Assembly: GCA_905215335.1 (NCBI GenBank)
Contig: CAJMPQ010000018.1
Span: 1-35,154, forward strand
Reading direction: 5' to 3'
DNA length: 35,154 nt
DNA from: an uncultured bacterium
GTDB lineage: Bacteria > Cyanobacteriota > Vampirovibrionia > Gastranaerophilales > Gastranaerophilaceae
Shown here: one piece after another, positions 8,109-15,199 of the stretch
Layout of the letters: the number at the start of each line of letters is the position of its first letter
How positions within the stretch are numbered: the first letter of the stretch is position 1
Notes under the pieces: model-generated
Told to the model about the DNA's origin: nothing
Database searches by the model: none
What the model saw: only the letters and a program-made list of their open reading frames with translations
Made by a program: the position numbers and the translations under genes

Positions 8109-9850
8109 TGATAAATGTTTCTACAAATTTGCTTACACAAAGACTTAATTCTCTAAATAATGTTAAAGATAATAATCAGACTGTATCTAATCCGAGTTCC
8201 GTTAATAATGATGCTAATGTTGCGTCTTCTAACTTGTTGCAAAAGTTTTTAGTAAATCAATCATTAATAAATTCTGCAGCGGTAAAAAAAGTTGAGAATA
8301 TAAAAACTGAAGAAGTAAAACCTTATAAAAATGATTTAAGAACCTTGTTTTTAACAAATAATGCAAAAATCTTAGCAATAATACCAAGAACATTTAATGC
8401 TAAAGATACAAATGGGAATGAATATATTGAAGCCGGAGAACAACACGGAACATTTTTAAATGCTATTGAAAGATTAGATGAAGTTAAGGCTGAAGGTTTT
8501 AATACCTTGCACGTGTTGCCAATAAATCCTCCAGGAAAAGAAAATGCAATGGGGACTGCAGGTTCTGTATATTCTCCATTGGATTTATTACAAATAGACC
8601 CAATTTTAATTGATAAAAACGATCCACGTTCAGATAAAGAGCAGTTTAAAGCTTTTGTTGATGCTTGTCATAATAGAGGTATCAGAGTTATGATTGATAT
8701 GCCAAGTTGTGCTTCTTATGATTTGTTCTTGGCAAGGCCTGAACTTATGGCAAAAGAGCGTAATGGACTTGCTAAAACTCCGCAAGGATGGAATGATATT
8801 AGAATGTTTCAACCTTGGGAAGATGAAGGAAAAAGAACATTAAATCCTGAATTACTTGAATATCATAGAAAATTTGTTGATATGTTAATTGATGCAGGTG
8901 TTGATGGAATAAGAGCAGATGTAGCCAGAGCTAAGCCTGTCGAATTTTGGGATATATTAATTCCATATTCTAGAAAGCGTAATCCTGAATTTGCTTGGTT
9001 AGCAGAATCATATACATATGAAGATGCTTCCCCTCAAGCAAATATGCCTTTTGATAGGCCTGAAGATTCTTTACGTGCAGGTTTTGATGCTTATTATGGT
9101 CAATACCATATCTTTAATGAATGGACAACTGCAAAAGATTTAAATGATTATGTAATTGATAATTTGAATATGTCATATAGAGTGGATAGAGGAAAATCTT
9201 TGATTGGCTCTTTTGCAACTCACGATGATATGTCTCCAATGTATCATGGCGGAGCCGTTTATTGTAATTTGACATCTGGATTGCAGGCAACTCTTCCAAT
9301 GATGAATCCATATATTGTAGATGGTTTCCAATCAGGAGATAAATACGATTATTCTTATAAAGATAAATATTCAACAGAAACAAGAACCGATAATCATGAA
9401 ATGACTGTTCATAATGGAAAATTGGATATCTTTAATTTATCAAGAAGACCGGGAGGTAAAGAACCGGAAATTGGTAAATTTATGACAGAATGTTTTAAAT
9501 TTAGAGACAAGTATGATGATATTGTAACAAGAGGTTCTTATATAGTTCTTGATAAAGAACAAGATAAGCTTGATCAAGTTATTGCTTTTGCTAGACATAG
9601 ACACGGGCGCACATTGTTAGTCTTAGCTAATAAAAACGTTGATCGTCCTGTATCTTGTAAAGTTCAAGTTCCAACCTTGAAAGCAGGTCAAAAGCTTGAA
9701 AATCTATTACCTTCATATGGTGAAGAAAGTAAATTCCAAGTTTCTCAAGGTGAGATTGCTGCAGAACTAGGACCTGGAAGAATTCATGTTTTTGAAATAG
9801 ATACTCCATATATAGAAACTTATACTAGAAAAGTTTATAAACAACATTAA
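8108..9850 (+). CDS. GH13 (alpha-amylase family) glycoside hydrolase-type protein
   Basis: A 580-residue protein with a GH13 TIM barrel after about 75 residues of Asn/Ser-rich, probably disordered N-terminus; there is no signal peptide, so it is likely cytoplasmic. Visible GH13 regions: region I VMIDMPS with Asp197; region II GIRADVARAKP with Arg269 and nucleophile Asp271; region III FAWLAESY with acid/base Glu300; region IV FATHDDMS with His372-Asp373. The catalytic triad is intact, so hydrolase or transglycosylase activity on alpha-glucans is likely. Region I lacks the usual Asn-His after the Asp. An EF-hand-like loop, DTNGNEYIEAGE (100-111), precedes the barrel and may bind calcium. It is translationally coupled to the 854-residue membrane protein. 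The substrate is unknown. Confidence 0.85.
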   Translation: MINVSTNLLTQRLNSLNNVKDNNQTVSNPSSVNNDANVASSNLLQKFLVNQSLINSAAVKKVENIKTEEVKPYKNDLRTLFLTNNAKILAIIPRTFNAKDTNGNEYIEAGEQHGTFLNAIERLDEVKAEGFNTLHVLPINPPGKENAMGTAGSVYSPLDLLQIDPILIDKNDPRSDKEQFKAFVDACHNRGIRVMIDMPSCASYDLFLARPELMAKERNGLAKTPQGWNDIRMFQPWEDEGKRTLNPELLEYHRKFVDMLIDAGVDGIRADVARAKPVEFWDILIPYSRKRNPEFAWLAESYTYEDASPQANMPFDRPEDSLRAGFDAYYGQYHIFNEWTTAKDLNDYVIDNLNMSYRVDRGKSLIGSFATHDDMSPMYHGGAVYCNLTSGLQATLPMMNPYIVDGFQSGDKYDYSYKDKYSTETRTDNHEMTVHNGKLDIFNLSRRPGGKEPEIGKFMTECFKFRDKYDDIVTRGSYIVLDKEQDKLDQVIAFARHRHGRTLLVLANKNVDRPVSCKVQVPTLKAGQKLENLLPSYGEESKFQVSQGEIAAELGPGRIHVFEIDTPYIETYTRKVYKQH

Positions 9851-9851
9851 G

Positions 9852-9891
9852 AGAGAAGAAAAAGAACCAAATTCTTTTAAGAATTTGGTTC
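9852..9891 (-). terminator. Intrinsic terminator for leuC
   Basis: An 11-bp perfect inverted repeat (GAACCAAATTC at 9864-9874, GAATTTGGTTC at 9881-9891) with a 6-nt loop. Read on the minus strand, the hairpin is followed at once by a U-rich stretch (9863 down to 9852), so it suits the leuC transcript. On the plus strand the next T-run only starts at about 9906, so it is weaker for the GH13 operon. Confidence 0.75.
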
Positions 9892-9925
9892 AGTACTGTT
9901 ATAAACTTTTTTGTTTAATTTGGTC

Positions 9926-11167
9926 TTATTTGTTAGAAATATATCCATTTATTGCAGTATAAGCTGCAACATATGGAGATGCTAAATATATATAACCTTT
10001 AGTATTACCAAGTCTGCCTTGGAAGTTTCTGTTTTGAGTAGTTAAACAAACTTCACCATCAGCTAAAATTCCGGCATGAATTCCAACGCAAGGTCCGCAG
10101 CCAGGTGGTAATATTGTAGCATTTGCATCTAAGAATATTTCTAGTAATCCTTCTTGTAAAGCTTGTTTATAAATTTCTCTTGAAGCTGGACAAATTAGCA
10201 TTCTAACATCCGGATGTACTTTTTTACCTTTTAGAATGTTAGCAACAGTTCTCATGTCTTCAATTCTACCGTTAGTACAAGTTCCAACGTAAACTTGTTG
10301 AACTTTTATATCATTCAAGTCTTTAGCTAGTTTTGTATTGTCTACTGTATGAGGACAAGAAACAGTGTGTTCAATTGTAGAAGCATCAATTTCTATTACT
10401 CTTTCATAAATTGCATCGGTATCCGGTTTTATTTCTTTAAATTTATCCCCTCTGCCGCGAGATATTAAATATTCTTTAGTTTTTTCATCAGGAACAAATA
10501 GTCCACATTTAGCACCAGCCTCAACAGCCATGTTTGCAAGAGTAAATCTTTCTGCCATACACATATTATCAATTGTGTCACCACAGAATTCTAAAGCTTT
10601 ATATGTTGCTCCATCAGCACCGATCATTCCGATTAGGTGTAGCATTAAATCTTTTGAACAGATGCCTTCTTTGAAATTCCCATGAACAACAATTTTGAAT
10701 GTTTGTGGAACTTTTAACCAAGTTTTACCTAAGGCCATAGCAACAGCAACATCAGTTGATCCCATACCTGTAGCAAAAGCTCCAAGAGCTCCAGAAGTAC
10801 AAGTATGTGAATCTGCACCAACTAAAATTTCTGTTGGATTAACAAAAGTTTCAACAAGTCTTTGGTGACAAACGCCAGAACCAACTTCTGATAGAACCGC
10901 ACCGTATTCTTTTGCGAACTCTCTTAATGTTGTATGCATATTTGATAGTTCTTTTTTAGGGCTAGGTGAAGCATGGTCTATAAATAAAATTGTTCTTTGA
11001 GGATTTTTTAGTTTCTCTTTACCTAGTTTTTTGAATTCTTGTACCGTTAAAGGTCCTGTTCCATCTTGAACTGCGCACACATCAACGTTTGCAATAACTA
11101 ACTCCCCAGCTTTAACGGATTTTCCAGCGTGGTTAGAAATAATTTTTTCTACTAATGTTTGTCCCAT
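9926..11167 (-). CDS. leuC: 3-isopropylmalate dehydratase large subunit (aconitase family)
   Basis: The large subunit of isopropylmalate isomerase, which interconverts 2- and 3-isopropylmalate in leucine synthesis; cytoplasmic, with a [4Fe-4S] cluster. The 413-residue sequence has GADSHTCTSGALGAFATGMG, then cluster ligands Cys297 (VGTCTNGR) and Cys357/Cys360 (PPGCGPCVGIHAG), then TTQNRNFQGRLG. Length fits the shorter LeuC/HacA subgroup (about 415-420 aa). A related substrate such as homoaconitate or a dialkylmalate therefore cannot be excluded from sequence alone. An AGGGG ribosome-binding site lies 8 nt before the ATG. No small subunit (leuD) or other leucine gene is nearby, which is unusual. 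Confidence 0.9.
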   Translation of the reverse strand: MGQTLVEKIISNHAGKSVKAGELVIANVDVCAVQDGTGPLTVQEFKKLGKEKLKNPQRTILFIDHASPSPKKELSNMHTTLREFAKEYGAVLSEVGSGVCHQRLVETFVNPTEILVGADSHTCTSGALGAFATGMGSTDVAVAMALGKTWLKVPQTFKIVVHGNFKEGICSKDLMLHLIGMIGADGATYKALEFCGDTIDNMCMAERFTLANMAVEAGAKCGLFVPDEKTKEYLISRGRGDKFKEIKPDTDAIYERVIEIDASTIEHTVSCPHTVDNTKLAKDLNDIKVQQVYVGTCTNGRIEDMRTVANILKGKKVHPDVRMLICPASREIYKQALQEGLLEIFLDANATILPPGCGPCVGIHAGILADGEVCLTTQNRNFQGRLGNTKGYIYLASPYVAAYTAINGYISNK

Positions 11168-11229
11168 AGTAATACCCCTCTTTTGTTTTTAATTCTATCA
11201 TGAAATTAAAACAAAGATATATATGTAAA

Positions 11230-11970
11230 TTATTTTGTAGTTCTTAGGATATATTTCCCAGCTGCGGTTGCGGGTTCTACTATTGAATCGTGAAATCTTA
11301 TAGGGAAAATGTCTGTCATATGTTGAGCATCATTTTTTACGACGCAGTCATTCTTAGTTAATGAGTTTGAGCCAGATGAACAACTTACTTCTCTATTCGG
11401 TAATGACGTTCCGTTTACATCTATAAATCCATTGCATGAATACATGTTTCCATTTGCAGGAATGTCTTCAATTAGTTTTCCTATAGGTAGTGAACAGGTA
11501 AAGCTTCCTAAATTTTTATTAATGCCAATAATAGTTCCATCATTTAAAGTATAAGCTTGAAAATTTCCTAAATCCCTAGCTGAACCAGCATTAAAAAATT
11601 CGCCTTTTATTATTGTGTCAGGATATGAAGTCATTGTGTTATTTTTTAATATTTTTAACTCAGATAAATTTTTGTGATACGTGGCTCCAGTGAGAGTTCC
11701 ATTCAAAATTGCACATATTGACATAACGGAATCGGGATGTTCTGTCGCCGCATTAGTTCCGCATTTTTTATCTATTCCTGCATAATCATATCCATATAAT
11801 GATTGACTCATTCTTGCAGCTTGAGATAATGTTGATATTGTTTTTTTGAATTTTGAACGATATTGTTGGCTTCTTGTGTTTGCTATTAATGTGGGTATTG
11901 TCATTGCGGCAACAACACCTATTATACCTAATGTTATTAAGACCTCAGCTAGAGTAAAGCCTGTTTTCAT
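11230..11970 (-). CDS. Type IV pilin / type II secretion pseudopilin-like protein
   Basis: A 246-residue class III signal-peptide protein. The leader MKTG is followed by FTLAEVLITLGIIG and more hydrophobic helix. Prepilin peptidase should cut after Gly4, leaving Phe5 as the new N-terminus and the conserved Glu9 at position +5. The C-terminal domain is Gly/Ser/Thr-rich with six cysteines (for example at KKCGTN, FTCSLP, YSCNGF, VSCSSG), probably disulfide-bonded outside the cell. The protein would be assembled into a pilus or pseudopilus; which one cannot be told, as no assembly genes are nearby. It has AGGAGG 4 nt before the ATG and a strong promoter just upstream. It is divergent from the XRE regulator gene. 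Confidence 0.88.
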   Translation of the reverse strand: MKTGFTLAEVLITLGIIGVVAAMTIPTLIANTRSQQYRSKFKKTISTLSQAARMSQSLYGYDYAGIDKKCGTNAATEHPDSVMSICAILNGTLTGATYHKNLSELKILKNNTMTSYPDTIIKGEFFNAGSARDLGNFQAYTLNDGTIIGINKNLGSFTCSLPIGKLIEDIPANGNMYSCNGFIDVNGTSLPNREVSCSSGSNSLTKNDCVVKNDAQHMTDIFPIRFHDSIVEPATAAGKYILRTTK

Positions 11971-12008
11971 ACATCCTCCTTATTTAAACTGTAGTTTATA
12001 TTATTTAA

Positions 12009-12037
12009 ATTATAGATAATGGGATATATAAAGTCAA
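12009..12037 (-). promoter_or_regulatory. Promoter of the prepilin gene
   Basis: On the minus strand, TTGACT (complement of 12032-12037), exactly 17 nt of spacer, then TATAAT (complement of 12009-12014). This is a near-consensus housekeeping-type promoter. The predicted start is near 12002, giving a leader of about 30 nt that carries AGGAGG. It lies inside the 84-bp gap shared with the XRE gene. Confidence 0.85.
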
Positions 12038-12040
12038 GAT

Positions 12041-12046
12041 TATAAA
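12041..12046 (+). promoter_or_regulatory. -10 element close to the XRE start codon
   Basis: TATAAA lies 8 nt before the ATG of the XRE gene (TAAAAT, overlapping it, is 6 nt away). No Shine-Dalgarno sequence is present and no good -35 is visible. A start from this box would give a leader of only 0-2 nt. Confidence 0.45.
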
Positions 12047-12054
12047 ATTAAACT

Positions 12055-12273
12055 ATGGATAAATTATTATTGAAAACTTTTGGTTTAAATATAAAGCTTG
12101 AACGTATTAAGTTTGGATTGACTCAAGAAGAAGTTGCAGAAAAGCTGGATTTTAGCGCTGTTTATATTTCTAATGTTGAATCTGGTAAACATAAAATCTC
12201 TTTGATAAATGCTTACAAGTTTGCTCAATTTTATAAAAAATCTTTAGATTATTTACTAACTGAAAAATCTTAG
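12055..12273 (+). CDS. XRE-family helix-turn-helix transcriptional regulator
   Basis: A 72-residue protein that is almost entirely one Cro/C1-type DNA-binding domain. The helix-turn-helix is in LTQEEVAEKLDFSAVYISNVESGKHKISL (quoted in parts: scaffold LTQEEVAEKL, recognition helix SAVYISNVESGK). A C-terminal helix, FAQFYKKSLDYLL, is typical of this fold. There is no sensor or oligomerisation domain, so it probably acts as a dimer. No ribosome-binding site precedes the ATG, and the -10-like box is 8 nt away, suggesting a leaderless mRNA. It shares an 84-bp divergent control region with the prepilin gene and lies upstream of the rpsE operon. Control of the prepilin gene or of itself is plausible but unproven. 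Confidence 0.88.
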   Translation: MDKLLLKTFGLNIKLERIKFGLTQEEVAEKLDFSAVYISNVESGKHKISLINAYKFAQFYKKSLDYLLTEKS

Positions 12274-12291
12274 TGAATCTTTACAGAATGG

Positions 12292-12320
12292 TTGACATTA
12301 CTGTATGTTTGGCTTATATT
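12292..12320 (+). promoter_or_regulatory. Promoter of the rpsE-rpmD-rplO-secY operon
   Basis: TTGACA (12292-12297), 17-nt spacer, TATATT (12315-12320): a near-consensus promoter. The transcript would start near 12327 and have a leader of about 130 nt before rpsE. This shows that the ribosomal fragment is transcribed independently here. Confidence 0.85.
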
Positions 12321-12344
12321 TTATCTTGTCAGAAGTTAAAGTTC

Positions 12345-12393
12345 GAATACGATTTCCAAATAGCTTTGAATAGCTTGTTTTTTTGGCGTATTC
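12345..12393 (+). promoter_or_regulatory. Structured mRNA leader upstream of rpsE
   Basis: The leader can fold into a two-part helix. GAATACG (12345-12351) pairs with CGTATTC (12387-12393). After a 4-nt bulge on the 5' side, CCAAA (12356-12360) pairs with TTTGG (12382-12386). An inner AGC/GCT pairing is possible. The arrangement resembles autoregulatory leaders of ribosomal protein operons, but it matches none I can name. The folding is by eye. Confidence 0.45.
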
Positions 12394-12458
12394 AAAAATA
12401 TATCAGGTGTAACCTAAAAGTAAACATTAGAATTTAATTACAAGAAAGGTAAAAATCA

Positions 12459-13094
12459 ATGGAAAACAATGAAGAATTAAAAGTTACTGAAGCTGCAGTA
12501 GAAGAAGTTAAAGCAGAAGAAACTTCAACTGAAGCTGTTGCTGAAGAAAAACCTGCCAGAGGAAGAAAAGGTCGTGGCAGAAAACAAAAAATCGAAACAA
12601 CTGAAGAAAAACCACAATCTGAATGGACAGAAAGAGTTGTTCAAATCAGCCGTGTTACAAAAGTTGTTAAAGGTGGTAAAAAATTAAGCTTCCGTGCAAT
12701 CGTTATCGTTGGTAACCAAAAAGGTCAAGTAGGTGTAGGTTGTGCTAAAGCTTCTGAAGTAATTATTGCTATCCAAAAAGCTATTGCTGATGGTAGAAAA
12801 AATTTAGTTACTGTACCAATCTTTAAAACTACAATTCCTCACCCAATTACTGGTAAATCAGGTGCTGGTGCTGTAATGTTAAGACCAGCTTCAGAAGGTA
12901 CTGGTATTATTGCTGGTGGTGCAGTTCGTTCAGTATTAGAACTTGCTGGTATTGAAAATATTCTTTCAAAATCATTAGGTTCAAAATCTCCATTGAATGC
13001 TGCTAACGCAACTATCGAAGCATTGAAAGCTTTAACTCCATTCAATGATGTTGCTAAAAAACGTGGCTTATCTATGGCTGAATTCTTAAATTAG
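12459..13094 (+). CDS. rpsE: 30S ribosomal protein S5
   Basis: A 30S subunit protein that affects decoding accuracy and subunit assembly. The S5 core runs from about residue 54, with VTKVVKGGKKLSFRAIVIVG and the double-stranded-RNA-binding-like N-domain, then the C-terminal domain with GAVMLRPASEGTGIIAGG and SKSPLNAANATIEAL. The protein has 211 residues against about 165-170 in many bacteria. The excess is an N-terminal extension of about 50 residues, first Glu/Ala-rich (EEVKAEETSTEAVAEE), then basic (ARGRKGRGRKQK). It has an AAAGG ribosome-binding site. It heads the operon, with rplR and upstream spc genes absent. Confidence 0.96.
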   Translation: MENNEELKVTEAAVEEVKAEETSTEAVAEEKPARGRKGRGRKQKIETTEEKPQSEWTERVVQISRVTKVVKGGKKLSFRAIVIVGNQKGQVGVGCAKASEVIIAIQKAIADGRKNLVTVPIFKTTIPHPITGKSGAGAVMLRPASEGTGIIAGGAVRSVLELAGIENILSKSLGSKSPLNAANATIEALKALTPFNDVAKKRGLSMAEFLN

Positions 13095-13132
13095 TCTTTA
13101 GTAAATAATTAAATTAAAAAGGAAATAAAATT

Positions 13133-13324
13133 ATGACAGATACAAAAACAAATGCAATTAAAATTAAACTTGTAAGAAGTTTAATCGGAGCATCTGAAGC
13201 TCAACGTAAAGTAGTTAGAGGTTTAGGTTTAACTAAAAAAGATCAAGTTGTAGAGCATTCAGCTAGTGCAACAATCATGGGTATGGTAAACAAAGTATCT
13301 CACCTAGTGGAGATTGTTAAGTAG
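13133..13324 (+). CDS. rpmD: 50S ribosomal protein L30
   Basis: A 63-residue 50S subunit protein. It has the compact L30 pattern: KIKLVRSLIGASEAQRKVVR, then GLGLTKKDQVVEH and a C-terminal amphipathic helix ending in VSHLVEIV. Length is normal (about 58-62 aa). It lies between rpsE and rplO as in the standard spc order. AAAGGAAATAAAATT before the ATG is a good ribosome-binding site. It is co-transcribed with its neighbours. Confidence 0.95.
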   Translation: MTDTKTNAIKIKLVRSLIGASEAQRKVVRGLGLTKKDQVVEHSASATIMGMVNKVSHLVEIVK

Positions 13325-13373
13325 TTGCCATTAGTAATATTATAATTTAAAGTACAAAGAAAGAGGAAATAAA

Positions 13374-13823
13374 ATGTCAAATATAACATTAGAAGATTTA
13401 AGACCTGCAGAAGGTTCTACATCTAAATCTAAAAGAGTAGGCAGAGGACGTTCATCTGGACATGGTAAAACTTCTTGCCGTGGTCATAATGGTGAAGGTC
13501 AAAGATCTGGCAACTCTTCTAAAAGAGGTTTTGAAGGTGGTCAAATGCCAGCTTACAGAAGATTACCAAAATTGAAAGGCTTCCAAGTTTATAATAAACT
13601 TAACTATGCTCAAATCAATGTTGGTAGATTAGATGATTTGGGTCTAAAAGAAGTTTCTTTAGATTCATTGAAAGAAGTTTTAACAATCCACCCATCTTGC
13701 GTTGGTTTAAGAGTTTTAGGTAATGGTGAAGTTAAATCAGCTGTTACAGTAAAAGCTTCTTATGTAACACCATCTGCAAAAGAAAAAATTGAAGCTGCTG
13801 GCGGAAAGGTTGAGTTAGTATAA
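13374..13823 (+). CDS. rplO: 50S ribosomal protein L15
   Basis: A 149-residue late-assembly protein of the 50S subunit. The Gly/Arg-rich N-terminus (KRVGRGRSSGHGKTSCRGHN, GQRSGN, FEGGQMPAYRRLPKLKGF) threads into 23S rRNA. The C-terminal globular domain includes SVTVKASYVTPSAKEKIEA-like sequence ending in AGGKVELV. The GKTS-C-RGH position carries a Cys where many bacteria have Gly. AGAGG precedes the ATG. Its TAA overlaps the secY ATG (TAATG), so translation is coupled. Confidence 0.95.
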   Translation: MSNITLEDLRPAEGSTSKSKRVGRGRSSGHGKTSCRGHNGEGQRSGNSSKRGFEGGQMPAYRRLPKLKGFQVYNKLNYAQINVGRLDDLGLKEVSLDSLKEVLTIHPSCVGLRVLGNGEVKSAVTVKASYVTPSAKEKIEAAGGKVELV

Positions 13824-15160
13824 TGGCACAAGGTGTAAAAATGCCTACTACTGATGATTTGATGTCAATGTGGAATGCATCAGGATTGAAACAAAAAATC
13901 TTGTTTACATTCTTGATGATTGCTGTTTGGAGATTTGGTGTTCAAATGCCTTTGTATGGTATTAATAACCAAGTTTTTGCAAATATCGCAAACGGAAACA
14001 ATATCATTGGTTTCTTAGATTTATTCTCAGGTGGTGCGTTAGGTAAAGTTTCTATATTGGCTTTAGGTATCGGACCATTCATCACATCATCAATTATCGT
14101 TCAACTTGTTTCTGTAGTTATTCCATCTTTGGAAAAATTGCAGAAAGAAGAAGGCGAAGCAGGTAGAAGAAAATTGTCTCAATACACAAGAGTTTTCACT
14201 GTTGTATTAGCAATATTCCAATCATTTATTTTCATGTTGTACTTGCATCATCTACCAGGTGCGATAATGTCTTCAGTTAATCCTGTTGCATTTTATGCAA
14301 GTTCAATATGTGTTTTAACAGCAGGTGCTGTTCTTGTTATGTGGATTTCAGAATTGATTACTGAAAATGGTATTGGTAACGGTGGTTCATTAATCATCTT
14401 TTGCGGTATCCTTTCAGGTATTCCAATCTATGCTTCAAGAACAATGCAGTTAGTAAAATCAAGTTCTCAAATGCAAATTGGTTTACTTGTTTTACTTACT
14501 ATCTTCTTCCTTGCAATGGTTCTAATTGTAATTATGCAGGAAGCTGTTAGAAAGGTAGTTATTGTAAATCCAAAAAGACAAATTGGTAATAAAGTTTATG
14601 GTGGGATGAATTCATTTATTCCATTTAAGCTTAATCCAGGTGGTGTAATGCCAATTATCTTTGCTATTGCAATATTATTGTTCCCATCAACAATATTGGC
14701 TTTAGTAGGACAGGCTAATTTCAAATCTGCTGCAGTAAAGAATTTTGTATTGCAGTTAAATCACTATTTAAGTCCGGATGGAATTACATATTATCTATTG
14801 TATGTTGGTTTAATTATTGCTTTGACATTTTTCTATGCGTCAATTATGCCAAATATGCAACCAAAGGATATTGCAGATAACTTGAAAAAATATGGTTCTT
14901 CAATACCTGGTATTAAGCCTGGTAGACCTACTGCTGATGCTTTAGATAAAATATTATCAAAGACAACATTTATCGGAGCTATTGGTTTAGGTATCATAGC
15001 GTTAGTTCCATCATTTGCAAGTTATGCAACTCATATTGAGACATTGCAAGGTATTGGTGCTACTTCTCTAATCATTATGGTTGGGGTTGCCTTAGATTTG
15101 ATAAATCAAGTTAGAACGCACTTGCTTGCAAGAAATTATGAATCATTCTTGAAAGAATAA
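13823..15160 (+). CDS. secY: Protein translocase subunit SecY
   Basis: The pore-forming subunit of the SecYEG inner-membrane translocon. The 445-residue protein has ten hydrophobic segments. Family landmarks are the N-terminal WRFGVQMPLYGIN, ALGIGPFITSSIIVQL in segment 2, GNGGSLIIFCGIL, and the conserved cytoplasmic loop region NPGGVMPIIFA. The C-terminal cytoplasmic loop (KKYGSSIPGIKPGRPTADAL) contacts ribosomes and SecA. It is the last gene of the operon; adk, map and infA, which often follow secY, are absent and a terminator follows. Confidence 0.97.
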   Translation: MAQGVKMPTTDDLMSMWNASGLKQKILFTFLMIAVWRFGVQMPLYGINNQVFANIANGNNIIGFLDLFSGGALGKVSILALGIGPFITSSIIVQLVSVVIPSLEKLQKEEGEAGRRKLSQYTRVFTVVLAIFQSFIFMLYLHHLPGAIMSSVNPVAFYASSICVLTAGAVLVMWISELITENGIGNGGSLIIFCGILSGIPIYASRTMQLVKSSSQMQIGLLVLLTIFFLAMVLIVIMQEAVRKVVIVNPKRQIGNKVYGGMNSFIPFKLNPGGVMPIIFAIAILLFPSTILALVGQANFKSAAVKNFVLQLNHYLSPDGITYYLLYVGLIIALTFFYASIMPNMQPKDIADNLKKYGSSIPGIKPGRPTADALDKILSKTTFIGAIGLGIIALVPSFASYATHIETLQGIGATSLIIMVGVALDLINQVRTHLLARNYESFLKE

Positions 15161-15165
15161 TTTAT

Positions 15166-15198
15166 AAAAAAAGGAACCTTTAAGGGTTCCTTTTTTTT
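15166..15198. terminator. Bidirectional intrinsic terminator between secY and mtaB
   Basis: GGAACC (15173-15178) and GGTTCC (15185-15190) form the stem core, extended by A and T tracts (15166-15172 and 15191-15198) around a 6-nt loop. Both strands end in U-runs. It separates the convergent secY and mtaB genes; the mtaB stop follows within 2 nt. Confidence 0.9.
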
Positions 15199-15199
15199 G

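Noticed and set aside
9114..9383. 89-codon open frame antisense to the GH13 gene
   Set aside because: Lies wholly inside a well-supported coding region on the other strand; His/Leu/Tyr-rich low-complexity composition and no start signals.
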